A stretch of DNA of 64,000 nt. It comes from Saccharibacillus sacchari DSM 19268 (GTDB lineage Bacteria > Bacillota > Bacilli > Paenibacillales > Paenibacillaceae). Shown one piece after another: positions 54,368 through 63,480 of the stretch; the first letter of the stretch is position 1, and each line of letters begins with the position of its first letter. The DNA lies in assembly GCF_000585395.1 (NCBI RefSeq), contig NZ_KK073875.1, forward strand, positions 1,509,674 through 1,573,673, read 5' to 3'. The notes beneath the pieces are model-generated. The model searched no databases and had not been told where the DNA came from. It saw nothing but the letters and a program-made list of their open reading frames with translations. The position numbers and the translations under genes are program-made.

Positions 54368-54560
54368 TGTTGCACAAGATACAACTTTTCGGCTCCCGGA
54401 GAAGACGTTCTTCCACCTATGCTGCATATTTTGCAACATTACGGACTAAAAACAGCCGGCTTGCCCGAATACAGGCCAAAATATTGCACTTTCTGCAGCC
54501 TGCAACCTTATAACGCTCTAAAACGGTCAACAATATTGTAAAAAAGGCAACTTGCGCGGC
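54368..54560. repeat. Spaced short-repeat array related to the 30.0-30.2 kb array
   Basis: Units at 54368-54392 and 54420-54444 (starts 52 bp apart) share the pattern TGYTGCAYA-n5-CAAC-TTNCGG; diverged units follow at about 54493-54515 and 54533-54560. The last bases CAACATTACGG resemble CAACATTTTCGG of the 30-kb array. The surrounding 54086-54592 has no credible gene and is more AT-rich than the operon. Confidence 0.55.
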
Positions 54561-54592
54561 TCAGGCTTCTTCAAGCTTCAAACGATCGAACC

Positions 54593-55771
54593 TTAACGCC
54601 TGTCTTCAAGCGGCCAGATGCCGGCGTTGTCGATCCAGGCCAGCGCATCGGCAGTATCGCCGCAAAGCAAGTTGATATGCCCCATCTTTCGCCCCGTCTT
54701 TCCTTCGGCTTTGCCGTACAGATGGAACTTCGGCCGCACGAGGTCCGTTCCGACGCTCTCCGGCGACAGGATCAGCTTGTTCACGCCATCCAAATGCTCG
54801 CCGAGCACGTTGACCATCACAACCGGCGTCCGAAGCCCCGGACTGCCGAGCGGCAATCCGCAGATCGCGCGCACATGCTGCTCGAACTGCGAAGTGATGC
54901 AAGCTTCCATCGTGTAATGGCCCGAGTTATGCGGCCTTGGCGCGACTTCGTTCACGTACAGCTTGCCGTCCTTGCCGTAAAACATCTCGACGGCGAGCAG
55001 CCCGACGGCATTGAACGATTCGACGATCTGTGCTGCCAACCGTTCCGCTTCGGCCAGGATGCCCGCCGGAACCCGCGCCGGAACGATCGAAGCATGCAGG
55101 ATGCCGCCGCGATGAATGTTTTCCGCAGGCGGGAACGTGCTCGTCTCGCCCGCCGAGCTGCGCGCCGCGATCACCGAAATCTCGCATTGGAACGCGATAA
55201 ACTGCTCCAACACCAGCTCCGCTCCCGAAGCCGCAAGCTCCGCGTAAGCCGAGGCAACCTCGCTGCGGTCGCGAATGACGAACTGCCCTTTGCCGTCATA
55301 GCCTCCGGTCGCGGTCTTCAGCACACACGGTGTGCCCAGACGCCCCACCGCCGCGTCCAATTCCGCTTCGCTTGTCACAGCCGCGTAAGGCGCAACCGTC
55401 GCTCCCGCCGCTTCCAATGCCGCCTTCTCGCGCAGGCGGTGCTGGGTCGTGTACAGCAGTCGGCTGCCCTGCGGCACATACGACCGCTCTTCCAGCAGAG
55501 CGGCCACTTCCGCATCCACGTTCTCGAACTCGTACGTGATCACGTCCGTCCGCGCGGCCAGTTCAGCCGCCGCTTCCTTGTCCGAGTACGCGGCGACGAT
55601 CTGCGCCGACACCTGGCCGCAAGGTCCGTCCGCTACCGGGTCCAGCGCCACGAAGCGATAGCCCAGCGGCGCTCCCGCCAGCGCCATCATGCGGCCCAAT
55701 TGGCCCCCGCCGAGCACGCCGATCGTCTTGCCCGGCTCGATCACGCGAGCCTCTCGCTTGCCTGTCGTCAT
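54593..55771 (-). CDS. purK: N5-carboxyaminoimidazole ribonucleotide synthase
   Basis: 392 residues. ATP- and bicarbonate-dependent formation of N5-CAIR. N-terminal [23 protein letters not shown]-grasp [17 protein letters not shown], and the C-terminal [20 protein letters not shown]. Overlaps purE by four bases (ATGA 55768-55771). In the usual operon purB starts right after purK; here a 507-bp interval intervenes. Confidence 0.97.
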   Translation of the reverse strand: MTTGKREARVIEPGKTIGVLGGGQLGRMMALAGAPLGYRFVALDPVADGPCGQVSAQIVAAYSDKEAAAELAARTDVITYEFENVDAEVAALLEERSYVPQGSRLLYTTQHRLREKAALEAAGATVAPYAAVTSEAELDAAVGRLGTPCVLKTATGGYDGKGQFVIRDRSEVASAYAELAASGAELVLEQFIAFQCEISVIAARSSAGETSTFPPAENIHRGGILHASIVPARVPAGILAEAERLAAQIVESFNAVGLLAVEMFYGKDGKLYVNEVAPRPHNSGHYTMEACITSQFEQHVRAICGLPLGSPGLRTPVVMVNVLGEHLDGVNKLILSPESVGTDLVRPKFHLYGKAEGKTGRKMGHINLLCGDTADALAWIDNAGIWPLEDRR

Positions 55772-56250
55772 GGCAGCTCCGCTTCCAGCACTTCGCGCTC
55801 GATTCTAGCGCGACGGGCCGAGACGCGATCCAGCACCGCATCGTCAGCGGTTCCCACGATCTGCGCCGCCAGCAATCCGGCGTTAATCGCGCCTGCCTTG
55901 CCGATCGCGACCGTCGCCACCGGAATGCCTCCCGGCATCTGCACGATCGACAGCAGCGAATCCAATCCGTTCAGGGCAGCCGATTGAACCGGCACCCCGA
56001 TCACGGGAAGCGGAGTTTTCGCCGCGACCATGCCCGGCAAATGCGCCGCGCCGCCCGCTCCCGCAATAATGACTTTAAAGCCGCGTTCGCGCGCTTGCTC
56101 CGCATATTCGAACATCAAGTCCGGCGTCCGATGAGCCGAGACGACCTTTTTTTCGTAAGGAATCCGAAGCTCTTCGAGAATCTGACAAGCATGCTGCATC
56201 GTTTCCCAATCAGACGTACTGCCCATAATGACTGCTACCTGCAAAGACAT
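55768..56250 (-). CDS. purE: N5-carboxyaminoimidazole ribonucleotide mutase
   Basis: 160 residues. Isomerises N5-CAIR to [42 protein letters not shown] with the catalytic His, and [19 protein letters not shown] are diagnostic of class I PurE. First gene of the operon, 310 bp downstream of the purine riboswitch aptamer and 40 bp after the attenuator. Confidence 0.98.
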   Translation of the reverse strand: MSLQVAVIMGSTSDWETMQHACQILEELRIPYEKKVVSAHRTPDLMFEYAEQARERGFKVIIAGAGGAAHLPGMVAAKTPLPVIGVPVQSAALNGLDSLLSIVQMPGGIPVATVAIGKAGAINAGLLAAQIVGTADDAVLDRVSARRARIEREVLEAELP

Positions 56251-56289
56251 AATTCACGCTCCATATCGATCGTTTTTCGGTGCGAAATC

Positions 56290-56345
56290 AAAAAAGCCCG
56301 GAATCGCCGCAAAATCTCAATGATCTCTCGGGAATCCGGACTCGG
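56290..56345 (-). terminator. Riboswitch-associated intrinsic terminator before purE
   Basis: On the minus strand AGTCCGGATTC pairs with GATTCCGGGCT (one wobble, one mismatch) and is followed by TTTTTTG. It lies about 40 bp before the purE ATG, the expected attenuation point of the aptamer at 56558-56622. Confidence 0.75.
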
Positions 56346-56557
56346 GAAGAAACGGCGGGTTGTCAGGCACGGGCGCGCAAAGACGAAAATGCGCGTCGCC
56401 CGCCGTCGGCCTTCTAAATGAAAGAACCTATGGCGGAAAGACGGATTCTCGTCCGAGACAGAGCGTGCGGGATCGGCGGCAGGTCAGACCTGTACCGAAT
56501 CCGATCGTAACCCTAGCTTCAACGAACAAGCTACAGTCGTCGGACCCTTCGTTGCTT

Positions 56558-56622
56558 CCGTAGTCCGGGTATTTACGGTTCCCGGGTAGATACTGCCGGG
56601 CCTTATCCCCAGCTTTATACGG
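56558..56622 (-). promoter_or_regulatory. Purine (guanine/hypoxanthine-class) riboswitch aptamer
   Basis: The minus strand has P1 CCGTA...TACGG and the conserved core TATAAAG, AGTATCTACC, AACCGTAAAT and GGACTAC of purine riboswitches. The base equivalent to position 74 is C (in GGACTACG), which pairs with guanine or hypoxanthine rather than adenine. When ligand is bound, transcription of the pur operon should stop at the terminator downstream. Confidence 0.93.
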
Positions 56623-56683
56623 TACGATGTTCAATTCGGTTATATGTCGAAAGCGCGGTTGCCACACGCCCGACTTCAGTTCC

Positions 56684-56713
56684 AGTTTAACAATTCCGTA
56701 CATGCCGTGTCAA
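56684..56713 (-). promoter_or_regulatory. Sigma-A-type promoter of the pur operon
   Basis: On the minus strand TTGACA (56708-56713) and TAAACT (56684-56689) are separated by 18 bp. It lies between the PurBoxes and the riboswitch, so the leader would begin near 56677. Confidence 0.65.
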
Positions 56714-56716
56714 ATT

Positions 56717-56760
56717 AAAAACCGAACATTTTAAAATCGTAAAATCCGAATGTTCGTTTT
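56717..56760. promoter_or_regulatory. PurR operator: two inverted PurBoxes
   Basis: AAAAACCGAACATT (56717-56730) and GAATGTTCGTTTT (56748-56760) are inverted copies of the B. subtilis PurBox AWWWCCGAACWWT, separated by 17 bp, the spacing known for the pur operator. PurR bound here represses unless PRPP is high. Confidence 0.9.
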
Positions 56761-56841
56761 TACACAAGCAGCAAGCGAAATATCTGCTAATCCTACGATT
56801 CCTTCACTAAATACCGCTCGAATTGTAAAAATTGCGGATAT

Positions 56842-56876
56842 AAAAAAGGCCCGAAAACGCAGCGCGCTTCCGAACC
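56842..56876 (-). terminator. Terminator after the universal stress protein gene
   Basis: On the minus strand GGTTCGGAA pairs with TTTCGGGCC using wobbles, followed by TTTTTTAT. It shields the pur promoter from the upstream gene. Confidence 0.7.
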
Positions 56877-56935
56877 TTCCATTCATTTTCTTGATCTAAA
56901 ACCTTTAAACGGCTCTTTTTGTCGAACGTTCCTGC

Positions 56936-57370
56936 TTATTTGACGACCAGTACCGGAATTTGCGCCTGCTGAACCACGTTATGGCTGACGCTGCCGAGCA
57001 CGAACTCGCGAATCGCGCCCAAGCCCCGGCTTCCGATGACGATCAGATCGGCATTCAGCTCTTTGGCATACTCGAGAATCAGCACGGCCGGCGCTCCCTG
57101 GCGCATCTCGATCCGAGCGTCCACGCCGGCTTCTTGAAGGCGGCGACGCGCTTCTTCCACCGTTTGCTCCGCCAGATCGAAAAATTCCTTATTCACGCTG
57201 CCCGGAACCGGCGCAATGCCGTCGCCGACGAAAAAGCGCGGGTAATCGTAAATATGCAGCACTTCCAACACGGCGTCCGGCGAAGCTTTGACCAGCGCAG
57301 CCGCGCGATCGAGCGCTTTATTCGAAGCTTTCGAGCCGTCGTAGGCTACCAGAACTTTAGAGAACAGCAT
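56936..57370 (-). CDS. Universal stress protein (UspA family)
   Basis: 144 residues, one Usp domain. MLFSKVLVAYDGSKASNKAL at the N-terminus and the ATP-binding motif GSRGLGAIREFVLGSVSHNV (G-x2-G-x9-GS) at the C-terminus are complete, so it probably binds ATP. Such proteins are induced under starvation or stress; the precise role is unknown. The start at 57370 has AGAGGTG upstream. Single-gene unit directly upstream of the pur control region. Confidence 0.93.
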   Translation of the reverse strand: MLFSKVLVAYDGSKASNKALDRAAALVKASPDAVLEVLHIYDYPRFFVGDGIAPVPGSVNKEFFDLAEQTVEEARRRLQEAGVDARIEMRQGAPAVLILEYAKELNADLIVIGSRGLGAIREFVLGSVSHNVVQQAQIPVLVVK

Positions 57371-57516
57371 ATTGAAGCACCTCTTTCTTCCCTTTCGAAT
57401 TCGGACTCCAACCGACTCTTTTTCTGGCAAGAATCCGTTGTCCGTTCATATTCATTATTACCCTTTGGAAAAGGAGAATCAAACATCTTGCTTGCTTTTC
57501 CTTTCTTAGTCAAGCT

Positions 57517-57813
57517 TTAACGCAGAAATACATAGAATAGCGCCCCGTACACCGCAATATTCAGCAAAAGCAACGCAGGCACGCCAAACCGAAACGAATT
57601 GTGTTGGGTTTTGTGCCGCTTTGACCTCATTGCAATCCAAATCCCGAGCGCTCCCCCGACAGCCGCCCATGTAAATAACGTTCGTTCCGGCACTCTGCGT
57701 TTGCTCCGTTTTGCCCGGCGCTTGTCGGAAGCCATAACCGCGTACGCGATGACGTTCAGCACGAGCAACCAGCTTGTCAGCACAATAACGCTTACCGGGA
57801 TCGTCAATGTCAT
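57517..57813 (-). CDS. DUF1294 small membrane protein (YsdA-like)
   Basis: 98 residues. Membrane segments VSVIVLTSWLLVLNVIAYAV and LLLLNIAVYGALFYVFL flank the conserved MASDKRRAKRSKRRVPERTL and GALGIWIAMRSKRHKTQHNSF blocks that define DUF1294. Function unknown in all members. The start at 57813 has AAGGGG 7 nt upstream. Confidence 0.9.
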   Translation of the reverse strand: MTLTIPVSVIVLTSWLLVLNVIAYAVMASDKRRAKRSKRRVPERTLFTWAAVGGALGIWIAMRSKRHKTQHNSFRFGVPALLLLNIAVYGALFYVFLR

Positions 57814-57851
57814 TCTTTTTCCCCTTCTCTCGTTACGCGTTGGACTTTCGT

Positions 57852-57869
57852 TTATCCACATGTGGATAA
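57852..57869. promoter_or_regulatory. Two perfect inverted DnaA boxes forming an 18-bp palindrome
   Basis: TTATCCACATGTGGATAA consists of the consensus DnaA box TTATCCACA on the plus strand directly abutting its inverted copy. A weaker box TTATCCCCT is at 57897-57905. Located between the DUF1294 and acetyltransferase genes. Confidence 0.6.
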
Positions 57870-57922
57870 TTTTTCGATTGGCGTCCGATTGCTCGGTTAT
57901 CCCCTGTCTGTGCGCAAACTGT

Positions 57923-59107
57923 TCAGAAGTAATCCGCCATATACGGAGTTCGTACCGGAATCAGCATATCCAAAAGGCGCGCCGTTTCCTCGGAAGTCTC
58001 CAGCAGACCGATACGCTGAAGCTCTGATGGACGGCGGTATCCGAGCAGCATCGCGGTCAGGATTCCGATTGGGACCCTAATATTGGCCGCGTCTGCGGAC
58101 GAAGCTTCAGTATAATCGAACTTCTCCAACTTGCCTGCTCCCGATTGCGAAACCTTCCACTCCCAATCCCCCTCGTTCCACGGCGCATGCCGATCCTCGA
58201 TATGAAGAATAAAGCGATGGTCTCCCGCAGACTCGGCAAATGAATAGGCGTCGACAAACTTAACCACATCCACGATTCTCGCCATAAAGAACGGTTCGAT
58301 CTCCTGCTTAACCATCGGATCAGGCAGCAACAAGGACAACGGATCATCCACCGGCAGCTTCATTTGAAGCTCTTTGAGCTTGGAATCATGGTTGATGATA
58401 AAATCCCACAATCCCTGCCTAGCCGTCTCGTTGATCCAAAAAATCTCTTCCGTGATCCATTTCCGATCCTCAATCGCATATAACACGTAAGCTTCCGGCT
58501 CATCTGCTTCGTTATAATAGACTGCCGTATACGGGATGCCGTTCATCACCCGCTGCTCCCACCATTCGCGACTGCGCACCACAGGACCGTTGTAACGAAT
58601 CACGGCACGGTCATACACCGACTTCAACGTATCAATATCCCGCACTTCACGCACCACGCGTCCCGGCACATTTTTGCGCGCCGGCAGCTTTTCAACAGGA
58701 ATCGCATAATTTTTGTTATCCGTGAACAGCTCCCACCCGTATTTCCGGTAAAAAGCCACGGAGAACGGATGCAAATAGGATAACAGTTGATCCTCTTTTT
58801 TCATTTCCTCCAAGGATCGGCGCAGCAGCTGCGATACCATGCCTTGACGACGCTTTTCCGGCCACGTCGCAACGCCGCCGATCCCGCCCATTTTAATCTT
58901 TTTCCCATGGACATAGACTTCAAGCGGAATGAGCGCAAGCTTCGCGCACAGGTCCGGACCTTCAAAAACTCCCCACACCGCTTCATCTCCGAATCGTTTG
59001 CGACGCTCTTCCTTCTGCTGCTCGTTCAATGTATACAAAAACGCATATTCGGCCAAAGCGATACCGGCATCGAAATCCTGATCGGTCAGGCGTCTGATTT
59101 CCATCAT
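57923..59107 (-). CDS. Eis-like GNAT N-acetyltransferase with SCP2-like C-terminal domain
   Basis: 394 residues. Two GNAT lobes, the first with KMGGIGGVATWPEKRRQGMV (acetyl-CoA pyrophosphate loop) and FSVAFYRKYGWELFTDNKNY, then a C-terminal sterol-carrier-like domain from about residue 290 (ARIVDVVKFVDAYSFAESAG; FILHIEDRHAPWNEGDWEWK). Eis homologues acetylate aminoglycosides, peptides or unknown amines in the cytoplasm; the C-terminal carboxylate (MADYF end) acts as base. Resistance function is not demonstrated. Start 59107 follows GAGGAG. Confidence 0.92.
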   Translation of the reverse strand: MMEIRRLTDQDFDAGIALAEYAFLYTLNEQQKEERRKRFGDEAVWGVFEGPDLCAKLALIPLEVYVHGKKIKMGGIGGVATWPEKRRQGMVSQLLRRSLEEMKKEDQLLSYLHPFSVAFYRKYGWELFTDNKNYAIPVEKLPARKNVPGRVVREVRDIDTLKSVYDRAVIRYNGPVVRSREWWEQRVMNGIPYTAVYYNEADEPEAYVLYAIEDRKWITEEIFWINETARQGLWDFIINHDSKLKELQMKLPVDDPLSLLLPDPMVKQEIEPFFMARIVDVVKFVDAYSFAESAGDHRFILHIEDRHAPWNEGDWEWKVSQSGAGKLEKFDYTEASSADAANIRVPIGILTAMLLGYRRPSELQRIGLLETSEETARLLDMLIPVRTPYMADYF

Positions 59108-59182
59108 TATCTATCTCCTCTCGTCTCGGAATCTCGGCCTTACTTCCTTCTCCGTTTACAAGCAAGTTCCTGCGTGAAAAGA

Positions 59183-59218
59183 TCAAAAAAGACCCATTTG
59201 CTCATCGCAAAGGGTCTG
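59183..59218 (-). terminator. Terminator after the clpP paralogue
   Basis: AGACCCTTTGC pairs with GCAAATGGGTCT with one bulge, followed by TTTTTTGATC on the minus strand. Confidence 0.88.
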
Positions 59219-59264
59219 TATCATTGATAATGGTCCTTTTATCGTCTAATTACCGGTCATGATG

Positions 59265-59858
59265 CTAGACGCTTCGCGAACGGTCGATAATCCGATCGAT
59301 GACGCCGTATTCTAACGCTTCTTGCGACGACATAAAGTAATCCCGGTCCATATCCCGCGCAATCCGTTCAAGAGGCTGGCCCGTATGCAGAGCAGCAATC
59401 TCGTTTAACCGCTCACGCGTCCGGATGATTCGCTTGGCACTGATTGCGATATCGCTGGCCTGCCCCTGCGCGCCGCCGTGAGGCTGGTGAATCATGATTT
59501 CGCTATTCGGCAGCGCTCCGCGTTTTCCCTCAGCTCCGGACAACAGCAAAATCGCAGCAAAGGATGCCGCCATCCCCGTACAAATCGTATGCACGTCCGG
59601 CTTGATGTGTCGCATCGCGTCGTAAATGGCAAAACCGGACGTGGTCACGCCTCCGGGGCTGTTGATGTAAAAATAAATATCCTTCTCCGGGTCTTCCGCT
59701 TCAAGCAGCAGCAATTGCGCCGTAATGCTATTGGCCACCTGATCATCGATCGCCGAACCCAAAAAGACGATCCGGTCCTTCAGCAGTCTGGAATAAATAT
59801 CGTAAGATCGTTCGCCGCGGCTCGTTTGCTCTACGACGTAAGGAATGAATGTACTCAC
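59265..59858 (-). CDS. clpP: ATP-dependent Clp protease proteolytic subunit (ClpP paralogue)
   Basis: 197 residues. [20 protein letters not shown] at the start; catalytic Ser99 in CTGMAASF, His124 in [17 protein letters not shown] and Asp173 in [13 protein letters not shown] form a full triad, so it is probably active. The segment [20 protein letters not shown] departs from the usual MAASMGA(F/V)LL. Start is GTG 59858 with AAGGAGG 8 nt upstream; the overlapping ATG is out of frame. No chaperone or second clpP gene nearby. It lies 98 bp after an ECF sigma factor gene in the same direction. Confidence 0.93.
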   Translation of the reverse strand: MSTFIPYVVEQTSRGERSYDIYSRLLKDRIVFLGSAIDDQVANSITAQLLLLEAEDPEKDIYFYINSPGGVTTSGFAIYDAMRHIKPDVHTICTGMAASFAAILLLSGAEGKRGALPNSEIMIHQPHGGAQGQASDIAISAKRIIRTRERLNEIAALHTGQPLERIARDMDRDYFMSSQEALEYGVIDRIIDRSRSV

Positions 59859-59956
59859 CGGCCATGCCTCCTTCAGATTATGAAAAGGATAATATCCGAG
59901 CCGGATAACTGCGTGTGAAGCAGCCTGCAACTTGCCTCGATCAACTGTAAGATCGG

Positions 59957-60706
59957 TCAAGCTGCTAATCGGAGACGAAGGGAAGAACGAACGCTTGAAC
60001 GCCCGCGCAGCTGCATCTTGTCCACTCGGGCTTCACGGATGCGCACAGGCGTGCCGCAGCGAACGGCCAGTGAAGCTTCTTCCCCGCTACCGCCGTTCCA
60101 CAGCACCATCAGCGCACGTACATCCTGAAGTTGAATCGCCTGCATATAAGCAAAAACAGCCTGTTCGTCCGCATCATTTGATTCTATTAAAGGCTCCGTC
60201 CCTTCCTGCTCCGGCTGGCGCCGCTTGTCCAGCTTTTTTCTCGCTCGATGCAGGGAGGCTTTGACGCCGCCTTCTGTTGTGCCGAGCAACTCAGCCGTTT
60301 CTGCCGCCGTAAAACGCAGATAGTCCATCAACAAATATACCGTTCGCTGGTCCGGTGTCAGCACGCGAACAAGGCGATCGGCTGCTGCCCATAGTCGCAG
60401 CGGGTCGGCTGCATACGCATGGCCTTCCTCCTTGATCGAATCAAACACAGCCTCATCTTTTCCTTTACGAACCCGATCAATCCAGGCATGATAGGCGATA
60501 CTGCGCAAATAAGTTCGATTTCTGGCTCCGCCTTTTTCACGAAACCCTGTCCACGCTTTAAGCCATGCCTCCTGTAAAAGATCCTGTCCGTCTACTGCCG
60601 AACCCGTTAGAAATCGACAATACTTCCCAAGCGCCTCGTTATGCTCCTCAATCAATTGCGCAAACTCGTCATGTCGCTTTGTTTCTCTGGTTAGACCGTG
60701 TTCCAT
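59957..60706 (-). CDS. ECF-type RNA polymerase sigma factor with C-terminal extension
   Basis: 249 residues. Region 2 at about 15-85 ([55 protein letters not shown]) and region 4 at 105-165 ([40 protein letters not shown]). The last ~80 residues ([20 protein letters not shown]) resemble the start of a SnoaL-like domain but end in a basic Arg-rich tail. No anti-sigma gene is adjacent. Start ATG 60706 with GAGGAGGAG. It probably directs stress or envelope genes, perhaps clpP downstream. Confidence 0.9.
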   Translation of the reverse strand: MEHGLTRETKRHDEFAQLIEEHNEALGKYCRFLTGSAVDGQDLLQEAWLKAWTGFREKGGARNRTYLRSIAYHAWIDRVRKGKDEAVFDSIKEEGHAYAADPLRLWAAADRLVRVLTPDQRTVYLLMDYLRFTAAETAELLGTTEGGVKASLHRARKKLDKRRQPEQEGTEPLIESNDADEQAVFAYMQAIQLQDVRALMVLWNGGSGEEASLAVRCGTPVRIREARVDKMQLRGRSSVRSSLRLRLAA

Positions 60707-60928
60707 TCTTCTCGTCTCCTCCTCTCCGTCGGATTCAATAGCTTAAACGAATCAATGAATCCAAACGATACTCTGAGTTCTGTTTTTTATTTTAAACTTT
60801 TTTTCGATTCGTGTTTCACGCTTCTATAGTAGGGTTATAACTCTGTATAAACATTTTTAAACAATCCGGAACCCCATTTCGGAAAAACGGTGCGGCCTAT
60901 AACTTTGAATAACGGGATAAAATCGGCA
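60707..60928. other. Intergenic region upstream of the sigma factor gene
   Basis: Holds the sigma gene promoter on the minus strand. GTGAAACACG on the minus strand resembles an ECF -35 (GAAAC) but a matching CGTC -10 is not seen. Confidence 0.3.
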
Positions 60929-60962
60929 TAAAAAACGGGAACCAGTTGCGACCTGGTCCCCG
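60929..60962 (-). terminator. Terminator after the beta-helix protein gene
   Basis: GGGGACCAG pairs with CTGGTTCCC around GTCGCAA, followed by TTTTTT on the minus strand. Confidence 0.85.
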
Positions 60963-61037
60963 CGAAACAAATCTTTGTGAGAGAAGATTTGGAACAGTAG
61001 TATTTTTCAGATCGGCATTGCGCGGATTTGAAAAATA

Positions 61038-62828
61038 TTAGAAGCCGATGTTATCAACAAGCGTGATAATCCCGTTCTTGAAAGTTGTAGCTGCGCCGTT
61101 TTTGTTGACTAGCGTGTTACGTTCGAATTTTACTTTTTTCACTGTGCCGTCACCCCAGACGCCAATACCGCGATGCGCGCCGTCAGTGATGGTGTTGCCG
61201 ATGAATTCCACGTTGTCGATTGTACCTTTTCCCCCGTAAACCAGCACGTTCGGATGATTTTGCGGTTCTTGGATACCGGTGTGGTGAATGGTGTTGTTGA
61301 TAACTTTAACGCGATCTACGTTCAGCGTGTTGTAAGATCCCTCGACCGAGATATAGATGCCTGCCATCATAGTGTCTGCCACTTTGTTATTTTCGATCAG
61401 TACGTCCACTCCGCCTACAACCGAAATCCCGCGAGCCTTCGAGAAGTTCCCAATGTTATTTCCGCGAATCGTGATGTTATTAACCGGTGTCGGGCTTGTT
61501 CCATAGCTGACAACCGCGATACCGTCATCGCCTACACCCGTAACTGTATTGTTCTCAACCGTGATGTGATGGCTTTCCGTGGTCATGTGAATGCCGTCCG
61601 CGCCTGTATTTTCAACTACGTTATTGGATACAACCCCGTTGTTCGAACCATAAGCCATCATGATTCCTGCCGTGCTGGACTTGCTTACATATACGTTGTC
61701 GATTACGAAGTTTGTTGCGCTGCGAACCGTGATGCTATTTTTGTCATGCGCGCCGTTACCTCTTGGAATCGTTGTTTGGTAAGCGTGCTTAAGATTGCGA
61801 AGTTGCACGCCGTCACCTTTCAGATCGATTGAACCACCATCTGGATTCGTGGATACCAGTACAGTCGATTCTTTCCCTGCGCCTTCAAGACGGATGCTGT
61901 CGATCGTCAGGATTTTGCTGAGCGTGAATTCGCCCGCTGGAACATACAAGGTTTTCTTTTGTTCCTTTGCTGCCTTAGCTGCTGCTACAAACGCTGCGTA
62001 ATCGTCTTTTCCGTCATTAGCGACTGCTCCGAAATCTGTAACCGACAATCCTGCAGGTGCTGGGTTCGTTGGTACGGTCGGTGTAGGGTCAGTAGGCGTT
62101 GTCGGGATTGTTGGCGTTGGATCAGTAGGCGTTGTTGGATTCGTTGGTGTCGGATCCGTTGGTGTCGTCGGTTCTGTCGGATTCGTTGGCGTCGGGTCTG
62201 TTGGCGTAGTTGGCTCTGTTGGATTTGTTGGCGTAGTTGGCTCTGTTGGCTCCGTCGGTGTTACTTCTCCAGGCGTAAAGGAAATGCTCGGATTCCACAA
62301 TGTCTCGTCGTCTTCAGTTGTACCGTTCTTATTAACAGTGAAGTAGATGGCAGTTCCCGCTTGTACCGGAATCGCTCCGACATTTTGAGGCTTTTCGCCG
62401 GTTTTCGTTTTGATCAGTGCACTCCAAAGCACCGTGCTGTCTTTTGTAACACTTGCAATGATACCGTCGCCCTTATTTCCGCTTTTTTTCACGATCCCCG
62501 TAATCTCGATTGTTCCCGGACCCGGCGCTACCCATTTGCGAACCGCGTCTGTTGTATCGCTTGGATACTGCGAGCTGGCTGCTACCCATGGGAAACCGGA
62601 TGGTGCGCTCCATACTTTTTGATTTCCATCATAAGCGAGATCCGAATATGCTGTGCCTGCCGCTTGCTGATAATACCAACCTTTCAGGCCTTGTGCTGTT
62701 TTGCTGAAGTCCGGCGAAGCCTTGTAAGTTTCCGAAGAAGCGGCATGTGCTTGTCCCAAAGTTCCAAACCCGCTACCGAGTCCTAGTGAAATTGCTGCAA
62801 TCGCGATGATGATCTTGTTTCTTTTCAA
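61038..62828 (-). CDS. Secreted right-handed parallel beta-helix protein (pectate-lyase-like superfamily)
   Basis: About 596 residues. A signal peptide (KRNKIIIAIAAISLGLGSGF ending AHA-A) exports it. Residues ~30-195 form an N-terminal beta-rich domain that may bind carbohydrate. A ~65-residue Pro-Thr linker follows, then a pectate-lyase-superfamily region (LSVTDFGAVANDGKDDYAAF; LYVPAGEFTLSKILTI) and a run of PbH1 repeats (NNGVVSNNVVENTGADGIHM; NTVTGVGDDGIAVVSYG; NKVADTMMAGIYISVEGSY). Probably a polysaccharide lyase or epimerase; no catalytic set is assigned. Start is TTG 62828 with GGAGGG 7 nt upstream; the track to 62876 lacks a site. Long regulatory region upstream. Confidence 0.85.
   Translation of the reverse strand: MKRNKIIIAIAAISLGLGSGFGTLGQAHAASSETYKASPDFSKTAQGLKGWYYQQAAGTAYSDLAYDGNQKVWSAPSGFPWVAASSQYPSDTTDAVRKWVAPGPGTIEITGIVKKSGNKGDGIIASVTKDSTVLWSALIKTKTGEKPQNVGAIPVQAGTAIYFTVNKNGTTEDDETLWNPSISFTPGEVTPTEPTEPTTPTNPTEPTTPTDPTPTNPTEPTTPTDPTPTNPTTPTDPTPTIPTTPTDPTPTVPTNPAPAGLSVTDFGAVANDGKDDYAAFVAAAKAAKEQKKTLYVPAGEFTLSKILTIDSIRLEGAGKESTVLVSTNPDGGSIDLKGDGVQLRNLKHAYQTTIPRGNGAHDKNSITVRSATNFVIDNVYVSKSSTAGIMMAYGSNNGVVSNNVVENTGADGIHMTTESHHITVENNTVTGVGDDGIAVVSYGTSPTPVNNITIRGNNIGNFSKARGISVVGGVDVLIENNKVADTMMAGIYISVEGSYNTLNVDRVKVINNTIHHTGIQEPQNHPNVLVYGGKGTIDNVEFIGNTITDGAHRGIGVWGDGTVKKVKFERNTLVNKNGAATTFKNGIITLVDNIGF
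62062..62266. repeat. Pro-Thr linker microsatellite within the beta-helix gene
   Basis: In-frame repeats of 9-18 bases encode PTTPTDPTPTNPTEP-like units, about 65 residues in total. Such repeats can change length by slippage, altering spacing of the two domains. The codon pattern (GTTGG, GTCGG) is imperfect, so the tract is not freshly expanded. Confidence 0.75.
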
Positions 62829-63480
62829 GATGTATCCCTCCAATGATGTTAAATGCTGAAAAGTGAACAGTGACATGATGACAATCCGGCTTCTCCTCCG
62901 CCCCTGGGCTCAAAACCGGCTTTTGCTACGATGATCGCTTAAGCGCGAAAACGATTATTAGATAGTTGTGACTGCTTCAACTGCGGCGTTTCGAAATGAA
63001 TATGCATGTATATTCATTTTCGCTTTACTCTTTCGCCCTGAAGCGGTGTGCTTATGTTCTTTATATCGACGGCAGGTTTCAGGAAGTTACAGCAGCGGTA
63101 TTTAACGAATCGAAAGGCCCACATTTTTGGAAAAAACCCCAACTGAATGCACAGAAAATCCCGGGATTTAAATCATGATCCCGTGCGATTCTACCCAGAT
63201 AAATTCCATATATACCTATAATAATGAAGAAAATAGATACTTTTGCTTGCTTAAAGAAACTTATATTAAAAATTGATCGAAAGTTTGTTCGTAAAATAAA
63301 AAAATGAAAATTGGAAATTTTTGAGATGTGAAGAAAAACACAAATATGCCTTTGGAGGGAGAAAAACAACTTGAAGAATAGGAAAACTAGGAAGACAATC
63401 GGTAGAAAAAGAGACATTATTCCTGTTCACACGTGCATATATATACGATTGAAGCTATGTATTTTTGAGATTCCGCGATT

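Noticed and set aside
63079..63417. Small hydrophobic membrane-protein gene on the minus strand
   Set aside because: No ribosome binding site, Phe/Ile-rich composition expected from AT-rich DNA, and no family resemblance.
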